A DNA stretch of 64,000 nt from an uncultured Desulfovibrio sp. Its GTDB lineage: Bacteria > Desulfobacterota > Desulfovibrionia > Desulfovibrionales > Desulfovibrionaceae. Position 1 is the first letter of the stretch. The number at the start of each line of letters is the position of its first letter. The notes under the pieces were generated by a model. It saw only the letters and a list, made by a program, of their open reading frames with translations, made no database searches and was not told the origin of the DNA. Shown here piece by piece: positions 52,713-60,787 of the stretch. Made by a program: the position numbers and the translations under genes. Where the stretch lies: positions 245,592 to 309,591 of the forward strand of contig NZ_CALUWO010000003.1 of NCBI RefSeq assembly GCF_944324505.1, in the 5' to 3' direction.

Positions 52713-53023
52713 ACCTCGTCACCCTGCTTCTTGCGCTGGCCCTGCTGCTGGGGGCAGGTGCCTCTGCCGTCTATCTGGGCAAAAGCCTGCATGAGGCGGA
52801 AGAGCTGCAGCACAGTCTGCGCGTCAGCCAGGCCCGCAACGAGGCCACGGAAAAGGCCCTGACCAGCCTGGAAGAGGCCCGGCAGCAGGCCATGGACAAG
52901 GAGAAATCCCGTGAAAAAAGCCTGCAGGCAGCTGACCGTCTGCCTTCTGCTGAGCGTTTTGACGCTTATGACCGCCTGTTCGACAGCATCGAGGCGGATA
53001 GAGGTGGTCAGCCCGCCCCCTGA
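52709..53023 (+). CDS. Rz-like inner-membrane spanin
   Basis: A 104-residue protein with one N-terminal membrane segment (LVTLLLALALLLGAGASAVYLG) and a long charged coiled-coil (EELQHSLRVSQARNEATEKALTSLEEARQQAMDKEKSREK). This shape and position after the endolysin fit an i-spanin. It overlaps the endolysin stop by ATGA and contains the start of the Rz1-like gene in another frame. Confidence 0.8.
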   Translation: MNLVTLLLALALLLGAGASAVYLGKSLHEAEELQHSLRVSQARNEATEKALTSLEEARQQAMDKEKSREKSLQAADRLPSAERFDAYDRLFDSIEADRGGQPAP

Positions 53024-53234
53024 ACTGCTGGCGGACTGTCCGCCCCCGGCCATATCGCGCGAGGTGCTGCCCGCCATTGCCACAGGCAGAACCGATGACG
53101 CCGGACGCTCCTATGTGACCTACGTTCTGCAGGTAGAATCCGCCTTTGAACGCTGCCGCGCCCGCAACAGGGCGCTGCGGGTCTGGCTGGAGCGCCTGCA
53201 ACAGGGAGTACACCATGATCAGGCCAGACCCTGA
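52911..53234 (+). CDS. Rz1-like outer-membrane spanin lipoprotein
   Basis: A 107-residue protein in the +2 frame of the Rz-like gene, from a GTG start behind AAGGAGAAATCCC. It has a lipoprotein signal (KKACRQLTVCLLLSVLTLMTAC, lipid Cys at residue 23) and a proline-rich stretch. The pair would span the envelope and fuse the membranes at lysis. It extends 211 bases beyond the Rz-like stop, so the arrangement is overlapped, not fully embedded. Confidence 0.82.
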   Translation: MKKACRQLTVCLLLSVLTLMTACSTASRRIEVVSPPPELLADCPPPAISREVLPAIATGRTDDAGRSYVTYVLQVESAFERCRARNRALRVWLERLQQGVHHDQARP

Positions 53235-53505
53235 CGATCAGCTGCCCGGCTTTGCCCGGCAGCAGCATACCGGCATGTTTCCGGGCACGAACGGCCACTG
53301 GTCGGACCGCCCCCTGCATGGCGGCCGCCCTTCCCTGCCCCGAAAAATGCTCCGGGCAGTGCTCATGGCGGTTCTGGCCTTTGCCGTCCTGGCCTTTGTG
53401 GATCTGGGCCTGAGCATCATCTTTCCGGAAAGGCCCGCACGGGTGGCCGGCATGCTGCTTGATCCCCTGCTGCGCTTTCTGGGTCTGCTGGCGCTGGGGG
53501 TGTGA
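53215..53505 (+). CDS. Small phage membrane protein, possible holin
   Basis: A 96-residue protein with a hydrophilic first half (PDPDDQLPGFARQQHTGMFPGTNGHW) and two hydrophobic segments in the second half (AVLMAVLAFAVLAFVDLGLSIIF and LLDPLLRFLGLLALGV). Two spans near lysis genes suggest a holin, but no family motif proves it. ATG 53215 follows CAGGGAGTACACC. It overlaps the Rz1-like gene by 20 bases. Confidence 0.6.
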   Translation: MIRPDPDDQLPGFARQQHTGMFPGTNGHWSDRPLHGGRPSLPRKMLRAVLMAVLAFAVLAFVDLGLSIIFPERPARVAGMLLDPLLRFLGLLALGV

Positions 53506-53507
53506 GC

Positions 53508-53774
53508 ATGTACGACATGATCGTGAGAGATGTGCTCAACGGCGCCTGCGCCGTGCTTCTGCTGCTCACTGGTTTTATCCTGAAGGCCATCTACGAGATG
53601 CTCAAGGAAGTGCTCAAGCAGCAGCGTGTCTGCCCGGAACGCTTTGCCGACCGTGCCCGCAACGATGCGGCGCATAAGGAGTTTTACGATAGTCTTGAGG
53701 ATTTGAACGTGCGTGTGTCCGTGCTGGAAAAGGCGCGGAGCCTGCACTGCGGGGAGGAAGATATCCGTGCCTGA
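53508..53774 (+). CDS. Small phage membrane protein with coiled coil
   Basis: An 88-residue protein with one membrane segment near the start (VLNGACAVLLLLTGFILKAIYEML) followed by a charged, probably coiled-coil tail (FYDSLEDLNVRVSVLEKARS). I do not recognise the family; a holin or a tail-linked accessory is possible. ATG 53508 is preferred; a GTG at 53502 overlapping the previous stop is an alternative. Confidence 0.6.
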   Translation: MYDMIVRDVLNGACAVLLLLTGFILKAIYEMLKEVLKQQRVCPERFADRARNDAAHKEFYDSLEDLNVRVSVLEKARSLHCGEEDIRA

Positions 53775-54372
53775 CATCTGCAGCATAGATGGTGACTGGG
53801 AGGACTGGCTGTCTGACATCTGGGATGAGGTGGATAGCATCATTTCGGAGTCCAGACTTCGCTGGGCAGTGGTTAATGCCACCAATGACACGCTCAGGCA
53901 TATGCGTACCTATCTCTCCCGGGAGATACGCGCCACCTATTATGTCAAAAAAGCCGATATCGATGCGGCCATGCGCCTCTACAAGGCCCGCCAGCGCGGT
54001 TGGAATATCAAAGGCAGCCTGAGTTTTCGTTACCGGCAGTCCTTGCCCTTGTCGCAATTCGGTGCCCGGCAGGGAAAGACCTACGTCTCGGTCAAGGTGC
54101 TCAAGGCGCACCGCGCCCGTCGTATCCGGCCCGGTGGCGACAAGAAAATCATGGCCACGGGCAAGGGGCGGGCCGCTGTCTGGATAGCCAAGGGGCATGT
54201 GATGGCTCGTGTGGAAGATCGGAAAAAGCCGCTAGTCTTATACGGCCCCAGCTTCATGGCCTTTTTCCACTCCCCGGAAAAGGAAGAGATGCTCGCCCGC
54301 GAAGAGAATACGTGGATGCTCAAACGCCTGCGCCATCACGTGCAGCGACAAGCGAAAACATACTATGACTGA
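53767..54372 (+). CDS. Minor tail protein Z-like
   Basis: A 201-residue protein resembling the minor tail protein Z family by pattern: LRWAVVNATNDTLRHMRTYLSREIRATYYVKKADIDAAMRLYKA, then KTYVSVKVLKAHRARRIRPGG and VMARVEDRKKPLVLYGPSFMAFF. In lambda this protein helps finish the tail. The start is GTG 53767 behind GGGGAGGAAGATATCC. The position between the lysis genes and the connector genes fits. Confidence 0.7.
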   Translation: MPDICSIDGDWEDWLSDIWDEVDSIISESRLRWAVVNATNDTLRHMRTYLSREIRATYYVKKADIDAAMRLYKARQRGWNIKGSLSFRYRQSLPLSQFGARQGKTYVSVKVLKAHRARRIRPGGDKKIMATGKGRAAVWIAKGHVMARVEDRKKPLVLYGPSFMAFFHSPEKEEMLAREENTWMLKRLRHHVQRQAKTYYD

Positions 54373-54733
54373 TACGCACCAACTTACAGAGTTCGAACAG
54401 GCGCTGGCCCGCGACACGGCGCTGGTCTTCCAGGCCCCTCTGGGTGCCGGGATCACCGTGACTCTGGTGGCCGAGGACGGCGGCACCCACGAGCTGCGGG
54501 CCATGTTCGCCACTCCGGAAGCAGAACCCCTCTCCGGCGTGGCCAGTGCGCCGGTGGTCAGCGTGGCTCCCACCCTGCACGTGCCTCTGCGCGATGTGCA
54601 GGCGGCGCTGGGGCGCCCCCTCTCCACCCGGGATCGCGTCATCGTGCGCGGCCGTACCTACCGCGTCCTGAATCCGCAGGACGACGGCTACGGCCTGCTG
54701 GAATGCCGCCTGCTGGAGGCCGCCCATGTCTGA
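54365..54733 (+). CDS. Head-tail joining protein
   Basis: A 122-residue protein overlapping the previous gene by 8 bases. It has a small beta-rich pattern (GITVTLVAEDGGTHELRAMFATPEAEPLSG, RDRVIVRGRTYRVLNPQDDGYGLLECRLLEA) like head-tail attachment proteins of the lambda FII type. The call rests on this and on position. The stop overlaps the next ATG. Confidence 0.6.
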   Translation: MTDTHQLTEFEQALARDTALVFQAPLGAGITVTLVAEDGGTHELRAMFATPEAEPLSGVASAPVVSVAPTLHVPLRDVQAALGRPLSTRDRVIVRGRTYRVLNPQDDGYGLLECRLLEAAHV

Positions 54734-55367
54734 AATTCTGTTCGCCTGGGGCGGCGTCCATCCCCGCACGCTCATCCGCCGGGCCGTCTGTCAGGTCATG
54801 CGCGAGCATGACGGGCTGGCCGCTCTTGTCAATGGCCGTGTCTGGCCCAACCGCATGGAACACTGGTTTCGCAGCGAGCTACCGGCAGCCGGTGTCTATA
54901 CCGTCAGCGAACAGCGCGTGGAGTCTGATACGCGCCCCGAACCGAAGGAACGGGTCATCTCCCTGGCCGTGGAGCTGCTGGGCGGGGAGCTGGAGGCCGT
55001 GGACGATACGCTGGACGCCCTCTGCCTCCAGACAGAGCGGGCCGTGCTGCGTCTGGACGCCATCGGCCGGGCCATGGGCGCCATTGTGGACGCCGGCCTG
55101 CCCGAACCTCTGCCGCTGGTTTGCGGCACGCATCCGGCGGATACCCTGCTCTCCATCACCCACACCGGCACCGAGCTGGGCATCGTGACTGACGGTGCCC
55201 GCGAGTACGGCGTGGCCACCCTGAGCATTGATCTGGAATACCGCTGGCCCGTCGTGCCGCCGGAGCTGGCCGATTTTCTGCTGGCCCATACGGACTGGTA
55301 CGTCCACCCCGGTGATGACCAGGTGGACATGATCTCACAGGTAACCTTTGCCCCGGAGGAAAACTGA
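54726..55367 (+). CDS. Tail completion/terminator-like protein
   Basis: A 213-residue protein of uncertain family. It has RRAVCQVMREHDGLAALVNGRVWPNRMEHWFRSELPAAGVYTVSEQRV, as in tail-terminator (gpU-like) proteins that begin with a measure of a short sequence value, then LLGGELEAVDDTLDALCLQTERAVLRLD. Such a protein would cap the tail where it joins the head. It overlaps the neighbours on both sides. Confidence 0.6.
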   Translation: MSEILFAWGGVHPRTLIRRAVCQVMREHDGLAALVNGRVWPNRMEHWFRSELPAAGVYTVSEQRVESDTRPEPKERVISLAVELLGGELEAVDDTLDALCLQTERAVLRLDAIGRAMGAIVDAGLPEPLPLVCGTHPADTLLSITHTGTELGIVTDGAREYGVATLSIDLEYRWPVVPPELADFLLAHTDWYVHPGDDQVDMISQVTFAPEEN

Positions 55368-55552
55368 TGCCCCACCCCACCACCATGCTTGTCGTGCCCG
55401 CCGTGCGCCATGGCCGCCCCCTGCGCATCGCTGATCCGCAGTCCGGCCAGTACCTGCCGCCCGAGGGCGCGCTGGTCCCCCGTTCCGCGTTCTGGCTGCG
55501 CCGTCTCAAGGACGGCGACGTGCAGCCCAAGCCCGCTGGCAAGGAGGTCTAA
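55367..55552 (+). CDS. DUF2635-family small tail protein
   Basis: A 61-residue protein with the DUF2635 pattern: RHGRPLRIADPQSGQYLPPEGALVPRSAFWLRRLKDGDV. In Mu-like phages a protein of this type lies just before the sheath gene, as here. Its exact role is not known. It starts at the stop of the previous gene (ATG at 55367). Confidence 0.8.
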   Translation: MPHPTTMLVVPAVRHGRPLRIADPQSGQYLPPEGALVPRSAFWLRRLKDGDVQPKPAGKEV

Positions 55553-57028
55553 ATGTCCATCGCCTTCAATGTCCTGCCCGATACCGTCCGCGTACCCTTT
55601 GCCTATGCCGAGTTCGACGGCTCCGGTGCGTCCGATGATCCGGCCATCATGCCCTACACCGTGCTCATGGTGGGGCAGATGCTCGACAGCGGCACGGCCG
55701 AGGCCGGCAGCGTACAGCGCCCCATGAGCGCCGCCCAGGCCGCCACCCTCTTTGGTGAGGGCAGCCAGCTGGCCGCCATGTGCGCCGCCTACCTCAATGC
55801 CAACAGCATCACCAAGATGCTGGCCATCGGCGTCAAGGATGCCGAGGAAGGCACGGCCGCCAAGGGTGCCCTGACCATCAGCGGTACCTGCGTCAACGCC
55901 GCACCGCTCTGCCTCTATATCAACGGCACGCTGGTGCGTGCCGCCGCGCCCCTGGCAGCCGAGGCCTCTGCCGTGGCCGAAAACCTGACCAACGCCATCA
56001 ATGCCGACGCCAGCCTGCCCGTGACGGCCACCTTCAGTGGTGGCGAGGTCAGCCTGACCGCCCGGCACAAGGGCGAGTGCGGCAACGATATCGACCTGCG
56101 CATCTCGTACTACGATGAGGACAAGCCCGGCGGCCTGACCTTCAGCTTCACCCAGATGAGCGGCGGCGCGGGCAATCCTGATCCGGCGCCAGTCATCGCA
56201 GCCATGGCCAACGACCAGTACCACGTCATCGCCTGGCCGTGGACGGACAGTGCCAGCCTTGCCGCCCTGCGCGATGAGCTGGCGGACCGCTGGGGGCCTC
56301 TGCGCCAGATCGACGGGCAGGCCATCGTGGTCAGGCGCGGCACCTTCGGCGAGGTGACCACCTTTGCGGGCGAACGCAACGACAAGCACCTGACCGTCTT
56401 CGCTTCCGAGGGCAGCCCCACCTCTCCCTGGGAGGATGCGGCCGCCACGGCGGGCGTCATCGCCTATTACGGCAACAACGACCCGGCCCGCGGCTTCAAT
56501 ACCCTGCTGGTGCCGGGTGTGCTGGCGCCGGCTCCGGCCGACCGCTGGACCGACTTCCCCGAAAAGAACCAGGCGCTCTACGAGGGCGTCTCCACCCGCT
56601 ATGTGGCTCCGGACGGCACGGTGCGTCTGCAAAAGTGCATCACCACCTATCGCCTCAACGATCTGGGCGCCGAAGACAAGGCTTTCCTCTCTCTCAACAG
56701 CCCGCTGACCCTCTCCTACCTGCGTTACGACTGGAACAATTACCTGAAGACCAAATATCCGCGCCACAAACTGGCCTCGGATGCCGATGCCGCCCGCTAC
56801 GACGCCAGCCAGCCCATCATGACGCCCAAGCTGGGCCGGGCCGAGGCCATCGCCCGCTTCATGGACGCCTGGCTGCCCATGGGCCTGGTGGAAGGCAGCG
56901 AGCAGTTCAAGGCCGCCCTGCTCTGCGAGCGCAATGCCAAGAACGAGAACCGGCTGGACTGGCTGCTGCGGCCTGATCTGGTCAACCAGTTTGAAGTGGC
57001 CGGAACGCTCATCCGGCACATCGTCTAA
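55553..57028 (+). CDS. Tail sheath protein
   Basis: A 491-residue contractile sheath protein, Mu L-like: SIAFNVLPDTVRVPFAYAEFDGSGASDDPAIMPYTVLMVGQ at the start, SAAQAATLFGEGSQLAAMC, and the C-terminal domain (SLNSPLTLSYLRYDWNNYLKTKYPRHKLA). The sheath contracts to drive the tube through the envelope and proves that this is a contractile-tailed phage. Confidence 0.93.
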   Translation: MSIAFNVLPDTVRVPFAYAEFDGSGASDDPAIMPYTVLMVGQMLDSGTAEAGSVQRPMSAAQAATLFGEGSQLAAMCAAYLNANSITKMLAIGVKDAEEGTAAKGALTISGTCVNAAPLCLYINGTLVRAAAPLAAEASAVAENLTNAINADASLPVTATFSGGEVSLTARHKGECGNDIDLRISYYDEDKPGGLTFSFTQMSGGAGNPDPAPVIAAMANDQYHVIAWPWTDSASLAALRDELADRWGPLRQIDGQAIVVRRGTFGEVTTFAGERNDKHLTVFASEGSPTSPWEDAAATAGVIAYYGNNDPARGFNTLLVPGVLAPAPADRWTDFPEKNQALYEGVSTRYVAPDGTVRLQKCITTYRLNDLGAEDKAFLSLNSPLTLSYLRYDWNNYLKTKYPRHKLASDADAARYDASQPIMTPKLGRAEAIARFMDAWLPMGLVEGSEQFKAALLCERNAKNENRLDWLLRPDLVNQFEVAGTLIRHIV

Positions 57029-57043
57029 GGGGGGGTGAGAAGC

Positions 57044-57421
57044 ATGGGCAACGGTACCAACAATCGCCGGGCAGGCATCATCTACGTCAAGGTGGACGGC
57101 CAGCAGTACGACGCCAAGGGCGCCTATACCTACAATCTGGGCAAACCCAAGCGCGACGCCATCATCGGCGCCGACGGCGTGCACGGCTACAAGGAAACGC
57201 CGCAGGTAGCCTTCATCGAGGGGGCCGTCACGGACAGTGACGCGCTGGATCTGGCCGCTCTGGTAACGGCCGACAATGTGACCGTCACGCTGGAACTCAA
57301 TAACGGCAAGGTGGTCACCCTCTCCAATGCCTGGTTTGCCTCCGAGGGCAGCGGCAGCACGGACGAAGGCGAAATCGCCGTGCGTTTTGAATCGCGGCGC
57401 GAAGCCGTGGAAAGCAATTAG
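57044..57421 (+). CDS. Tail tube protein
   Basis: A 125-residue protein directly after the sheath, Mu M-like: NRRAGIIYVKVDGQQYDAKGAYTYNLGKPKRDAIIGADGVHGYKETPQVAFIEGAVTD. It polymerises to the inner tube. ATG 57044 is preferred because AAGGGGGGGTGAGAAGC fits; a GTG at 57035 is possible. Length and order match the family. Confidence 0.9.
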   Translation: MGNGTNNRRAGIIYVKVDGQQYDAKGAYTYNLGKPKRDAIIGADGVHGYKETPQVAFIEGAVTDSDALDLAALVTADNVTVTLELNNGKVVTLSNAWFASEGSGSTDEGEIAVRFESRREAVESN

Positions 57422-57430
57422 GAGGAACAC

Positions 57431-57685
57431 ATGGAACCCATTGTCATCAGGCTGCAGACGCCGCTGACCCACGGCACCGAAACCATCACCGAGCTGCGCT
57501 TCACCCGTGAACCGCAGGTGCGCGACATGAAGGGCATCAAAATTCGCAACATGACCTTTGACGACATCCTGCTGCTGGTGTCCCGCCTGGTCAATGTGCC
57601 CCCCAGCGTGCTGGGGCAGATGTCCATGAGTGACTTTGCCGGCGTGGGCGAGGTGGTGGCAGGTTTTTTGGGCGATGGCCAGTAG
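57431..57685 (+). CDS. Tail assembly chaperone, short product
   Basis: An 84-residue protein of the Mu gp41/P2 E type: IVIRLQTPLTHGTETITELRFTREPQVRDMKGIKIRNMTFDDILLLVSRLVNVPPSVLGQM. It should hold the tape measure during tail assembly. It ends at a TAG (57683-57685) just after the slippery site; a fraction of ribosomes would shift to make the longer product. Confidence 0.85.
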   Translation: MEPIVIRLQTPLTHGTETITELRFTREPQVRDMKGIKIRNMTFDDILLLVSRLVNVPPSVLGQMSMSDFAGVGEVVAGFLGDGQ

Positions 57686-57822
57686 ACTGGGCCGATGCGG
57701 TCATCCAGCTGGCCTGGCTCTATCACTGGCCGCCGTCCGAGCTGGATGCCATGACCGCACGTGACCTGGTCTGGTGGGTCGAACACACCGTGGAACTGAG
57801 TAAAACCATGAGGACAGTCTGA
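57431..57822 (+). CDS. Tail assembly chaperone, -1 frameshift product
   Basis: Joining 57431-57670 to 57670-57822 after a -1 slip on T TTT TTG gives about 130 residues. The added part continues VDWADAVIQLAWLYHWPPSELDAMTARDLVWWVEHTVEL, a GpE-like sequence that no other start can reach well. P2 E/E' uses the same kind of slip. Production is predicted from the sequence; it is not demonstrated. Confidence 0.8.
57664..57670 (+). promoter_or_regulatory. Programmed -1 frameshift site
   Basis: T TTT TTG in the chaperone frame (codons GGT TTT TTG) is a standard X XXY YYZ slippery heptamer. It lies 12 bases before the 0-frame stop. Confidence 0.8.
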
Positions 57823-59573
57823 TGGCCGCCCGGCAGAGCCGCTTTGATCTCATTATCAACGCTGTGGAGCGCGTCTCCGCGCCCTTCCGCCGTATCGAGC
57901 AGGCCATGGAGGGCGTGAGCGAGCGCGCCGAAAGGGCGCAGCAGGCCATGGGCCGCCTCGCCCGGGTAACGGGCCTGCAGCGTCTGGCAGGCAGCATCGG
58001 CACCGTGCGGGACAGGCTGCAGGGCGTCCTGCAAACAGGGCAGGCAGGGCTGGAGCGCCTGGGCGCTCTGGCCGGCCGCCTGTCCCTGCTGTTCGGCGCT
58101 GCCGGCGGCGGTGCCCTGGCCCTGGGCCACGAGGCCGCCACGGCAGCCGCCGAGGCCGGCAAATTTGCCAGCATGGTGGGTCTGGGCACCACCAACTGGC
58201 AGGAATACGCCGGCGCCGCCAGGCTGGCCGGGGTGGAGGCTGACGAGCTGGCCAGCCTCATGCTCACCCTGCAGGAACGGGCCGTCAATGCCGCCAATGG
58301 CGAGGAAGGCGACATGGAGATGCTCAAGCTCATGGGCATCAGCGCCAGGAATGCCAGGGGCGAGCTGAAAAACGCCGATACCCTCCTGCTGGAGCTGGCC
58401 GACCGCGTCAAGCAGATGCGCGATGCCGGCGAAATGGGCAAGGCCGCGGGCATCATGAACCAGCTTGGCGGCGAAGAAGGCGCCCGCCTGCTGGACCTGC
58501 TGCAAAACGGCCGCGCTGGCCTGCTGGCCATGCGGCAGGAAGCCCGCGCGCTGGGTCTGGTGCTTTCCGAGGATGACGTTGCCGCCGGCAAGCGCTTCAA
58601 TTTTTCCCTGGCGCGTGTGTCCGCCACCTTTCGCGGCATGGGCCTCACGCTGGGCAAAACCTTTCTGCCGGCCCTCACCTCCCTGCTGGACAAGTTCCAG
58701 AGCTGGCTGCAGGTGCAGCGCGACATCATGGGCGCAGGCTTTGAAGCCTGGGTACGGCAGCTTGATCTGGATGCGGTCTGGGCCTCGGTGGAGCGCTTTT
58801 TTGCCGCGCTTGGCCGCCTGGGCAGTGCGCTTCAATACGTGGCGGATCTGTGCGGCGGCTGGGGCAATGTGCTGACCATGCTGGCCGCCCTGCTGGGCGG
58901 CAGGCTGGCCCTGGCGCTGGGGGCGCTTGTGGCTGCTGTGGGGCAGCTGGGCATGGCGCTGCTGGCTACGCCCGTGGGCTGGTTTCTGGGCGCTGTGGCT
59001 GCCATCGCCGGGGCCGCCTACGCCATCTACAAGAACTGGGACGGCATTGCCGGCTACTTCTGGAACCTTTGCGCAGAGGTCAAGGCCGCCTTTGAGGAAG
59101 GCTGGCTATGGGGTGTGTTCCGCTGGCTGCTCAACTTCAATCCGGCCCGCTGGGTTATGGACGGCCTCAACGAGCTGGTGGCCACCCTCACGGGCATTGA
59201 TCTCTACAGCATTGGCGGCCAGTGGATCGACAGCCTGCTGCAGGGCGTCCAGCAGGGCTGGCAGAAGCTCACGGGCTGGCTGGGCAAGGGGGTTGATGCC
59301 CTTACCGGCATTTTCCGGGACGACAGCGCACCGGGAGCCGCCGGGACTGACGGCGGCACAGCAGCCTTCCCCATGGCGGACCCTCTCAACATGACGCCCG
59401 GCGCACGGGAGCTGCTGCGTTCCAGCCGCAGCGAGCAGGTCATCCGGCAGGAGAACACGGTGCGCATCATCGCCCCCGAGGGCATGCGCCTGGAAGGCGA
59501 TGGCCAGGGCCGCGGCCTGGATGTGCGCGGCGATGTGGCCGAGGCCGGAGTCCTCAACGCAGGAGCCATCTGA
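57822..59573 (+). CDS. Tail tape measure protein
   Basis: A 583-residue protein that sets tail length. It has long helical stretches (RIEQAMEGVSERAERAQQAMGRLARV), a Gly-rich part, AGAARLAGVEADELASLMLTLQERA, and hydrophobic spans at about residues 355-410 (LAAVGQLG-type and PVGWFLGAVAAIAGAAYAIYKNW) as in many tape measures. At roughly 1.5 angstroms per residue the tail would be near 90 nm; that is an estimate. It starts where the frameshift product ends (TGATG). Confidence 0.9.
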   Translation: MAARQSRFDLIINAVERVSAPFRRIEQAMEGVSERAERAQQAMGRLARVTGLQRLAGSIGTVRDRLQGVLQTGQAGLERLGALAGRLSLLFGAAGGGALALGHEAATAAAEAGKFASMVGLGTTNWQEYAGAARLAGVEADELASLMLTLQERAVNAANGEEGDMEMLKLMGISARNARGELKNADTLLLELADRVKQMRDAGEMGKAAGIMNQLGGEEGARLLDLLQNGRAGLLAMRQEARALGLVLSEDDVAAGKRFNFSLARVSATFRGMGLTLGKTFLPALTSLLDKFQSWLQVQRDIMGAGFEAWVRQLDLDAVWASVERFFAALGRLGSALQYVADLCGGWGNVLTMLAALLGGRLALALGALVAAVGQLGMALLATPVGWFLGAVAAIAGAAYAIYKNWDGIAGYFWNLCAEVKAAFEEGWLWGVFRWLLNFNPARWVMDGLNELVATLTGIDLYSIGGQWIDSLLQGVQQGWQKLTGWLGKGVDALTGIFRDDSAPGAAGTDGGTAAFPMADPLNMTPGARELLRSSRSEQVIRQENTVRIIAPEGMRLEGDGQGRGLDVRGDVAEAGVLNAGAI

Positions 59574-60787
59574 TGGATATGTGGAAGATGCAGCTTCGGG
59601 CCGCCAGCTTCCGGGGCGTGTCCTTCGGGGTCACAGCCGATGAAAGCGAGGGCGGCCGCCGCACGGTGACGCATGAATTCCCCCAGCGCGAGACCCCCTA
59701 CGTGGAGGACCTGGGCGGCGCGCCGCGGCGATTCACGGTCCAGGCCTTTGTGCTGGGCAGTGATTACATGAGCCGGCGTGATGCGCTGGAAGCAGCCCTG
59801 CAACAACCAGGGCCGGGCACGCTGGTACATCCCTGGTACGGCGAGGTGCAGGTCAGCCAGACCGCCCCCTACAAGGTCCGGCACAGCGCCCAGGATGGCG
59901 GCATGGCCGTCTTCCAGCTCTTTTTCTGCCGCGATGCCGAACCACACAGCCCGGCCGCCAGCGTCAACCAGGGCCTTCGTGCCCGTCTTGAGGCCGGGAC
60001 CGCGGGCCTGCTGGCCTGCGACAGTTTCGACAGTGCCCTGCGTCTGGCCGGGCAGGCGGAATGGGCGGTCAGCCAGACCTACAGCCTCATGGTGGATGCC
60101 GTGAGCACGGTGCAGGCCGTCATGCACGGCGATGTCTCCACTGTGGCGGATCTGCTGGGCGCGGCCACGGGCTATGACCTCATGCCGCTGGCCAGCGTGG
60201 GCCAGCATCTCTGGAGCGTGCTGCAAAGCATCGGCAGCCAGTCGGGCCTTGCTGACGCGGCCGTGTCCGGACGCTGGGCCAGCGTGGCCCGCACCGACTT
60301 TTTGCCGACCGTGCCGGACAACGTCGGCTCCCAGCGTGCGGTGATCCAGAACAACGGTCTGGCTGTGGAGAACCTGGTGCGCCGTCTGGCCCTGGTGGAA
60401 GCGGCCCGTGCCGCCACCACGGCCCAGCCCGCCAGCCGGAGCGAGGCGCAGCAGCTGCGCTATGATTTTTGCGATGCGATGGATGACGTGCTGGCGCTGG
60501 AGCCGGTGATTCCGGACATGGCGCAGGCCAGCCGCATACGCCGCATGGAGCTGGAGCTGGCTGCTTCTCTGGCCAGTCTGCGTTCCGGCACGCTGGCCAC
60601 CCTGGCCGAAGCCGCCCGCCGTGCGCCGGAGGTGGTGACCATCACTCCGGCCTGTGTGCTGCCTTCGCTGGCCCTCTGCTACCGCCAGAGCGGCGGCGTG
60701 GACCTGGAGGCCGATCTGGTGGCCCGTAACCGCCTCATCCATCCGGGCTTCGTGCCCGTGGAACCGCTGGAGGTGCTGCGTGGCTGA
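59573..60787 (+). CDS. Tail/DNA circularisation-domain protein (Mu gp43-like)
   Basis: A 404-residue protein with an N-terminal DNA_circ_N-like domain: MQLRAASFRGVSFGVTADESEGGRRTVTHEFPQRETPYVEDLGGAPRRFTVQAFVLGSDY, ending about residue 95. It is the Mu N-type protein at the tail tip in phages with this order. The domain name is historical; a role in tail or baseplate assembly is the usual view. It overlaps the tape measure gene and the next gene. Confidence 0.85.
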   Translation: MDMWKMQLRAASFRGVSFGVTADESEGGRRTVTHEFPQRETPYVEDLGGAPRRFTVQAFVLGSDYMSRRDALEAALQQPGPGTLVHPWYGEVQVSQTAPYKVRHSAQDGGMAVFQLFFCRDAEPHSPAASVNQGLRARLEAGTAGLLACDSFDSALRLAGQAEWAVSQTYSLMVDAVSTVQAVMHGDVSTVADLLGAATGYDLMPLASVGQHLWSVLQSIGSQSGLADAAVSGRWASVARTDFLPTVPDNVGSQRAVIQNNGLAVENLVRRLALVEAARAATTAQPASRSEAQQLRYDFCDAMDDVLALEPVIPDMAQASRIRRMELELAASLASLRSGTLATLAEAARRAPEVVTITPACVLPSLALCYRQSGGVDLEADLVARNRLIHPGFVPVEPLEVLRG

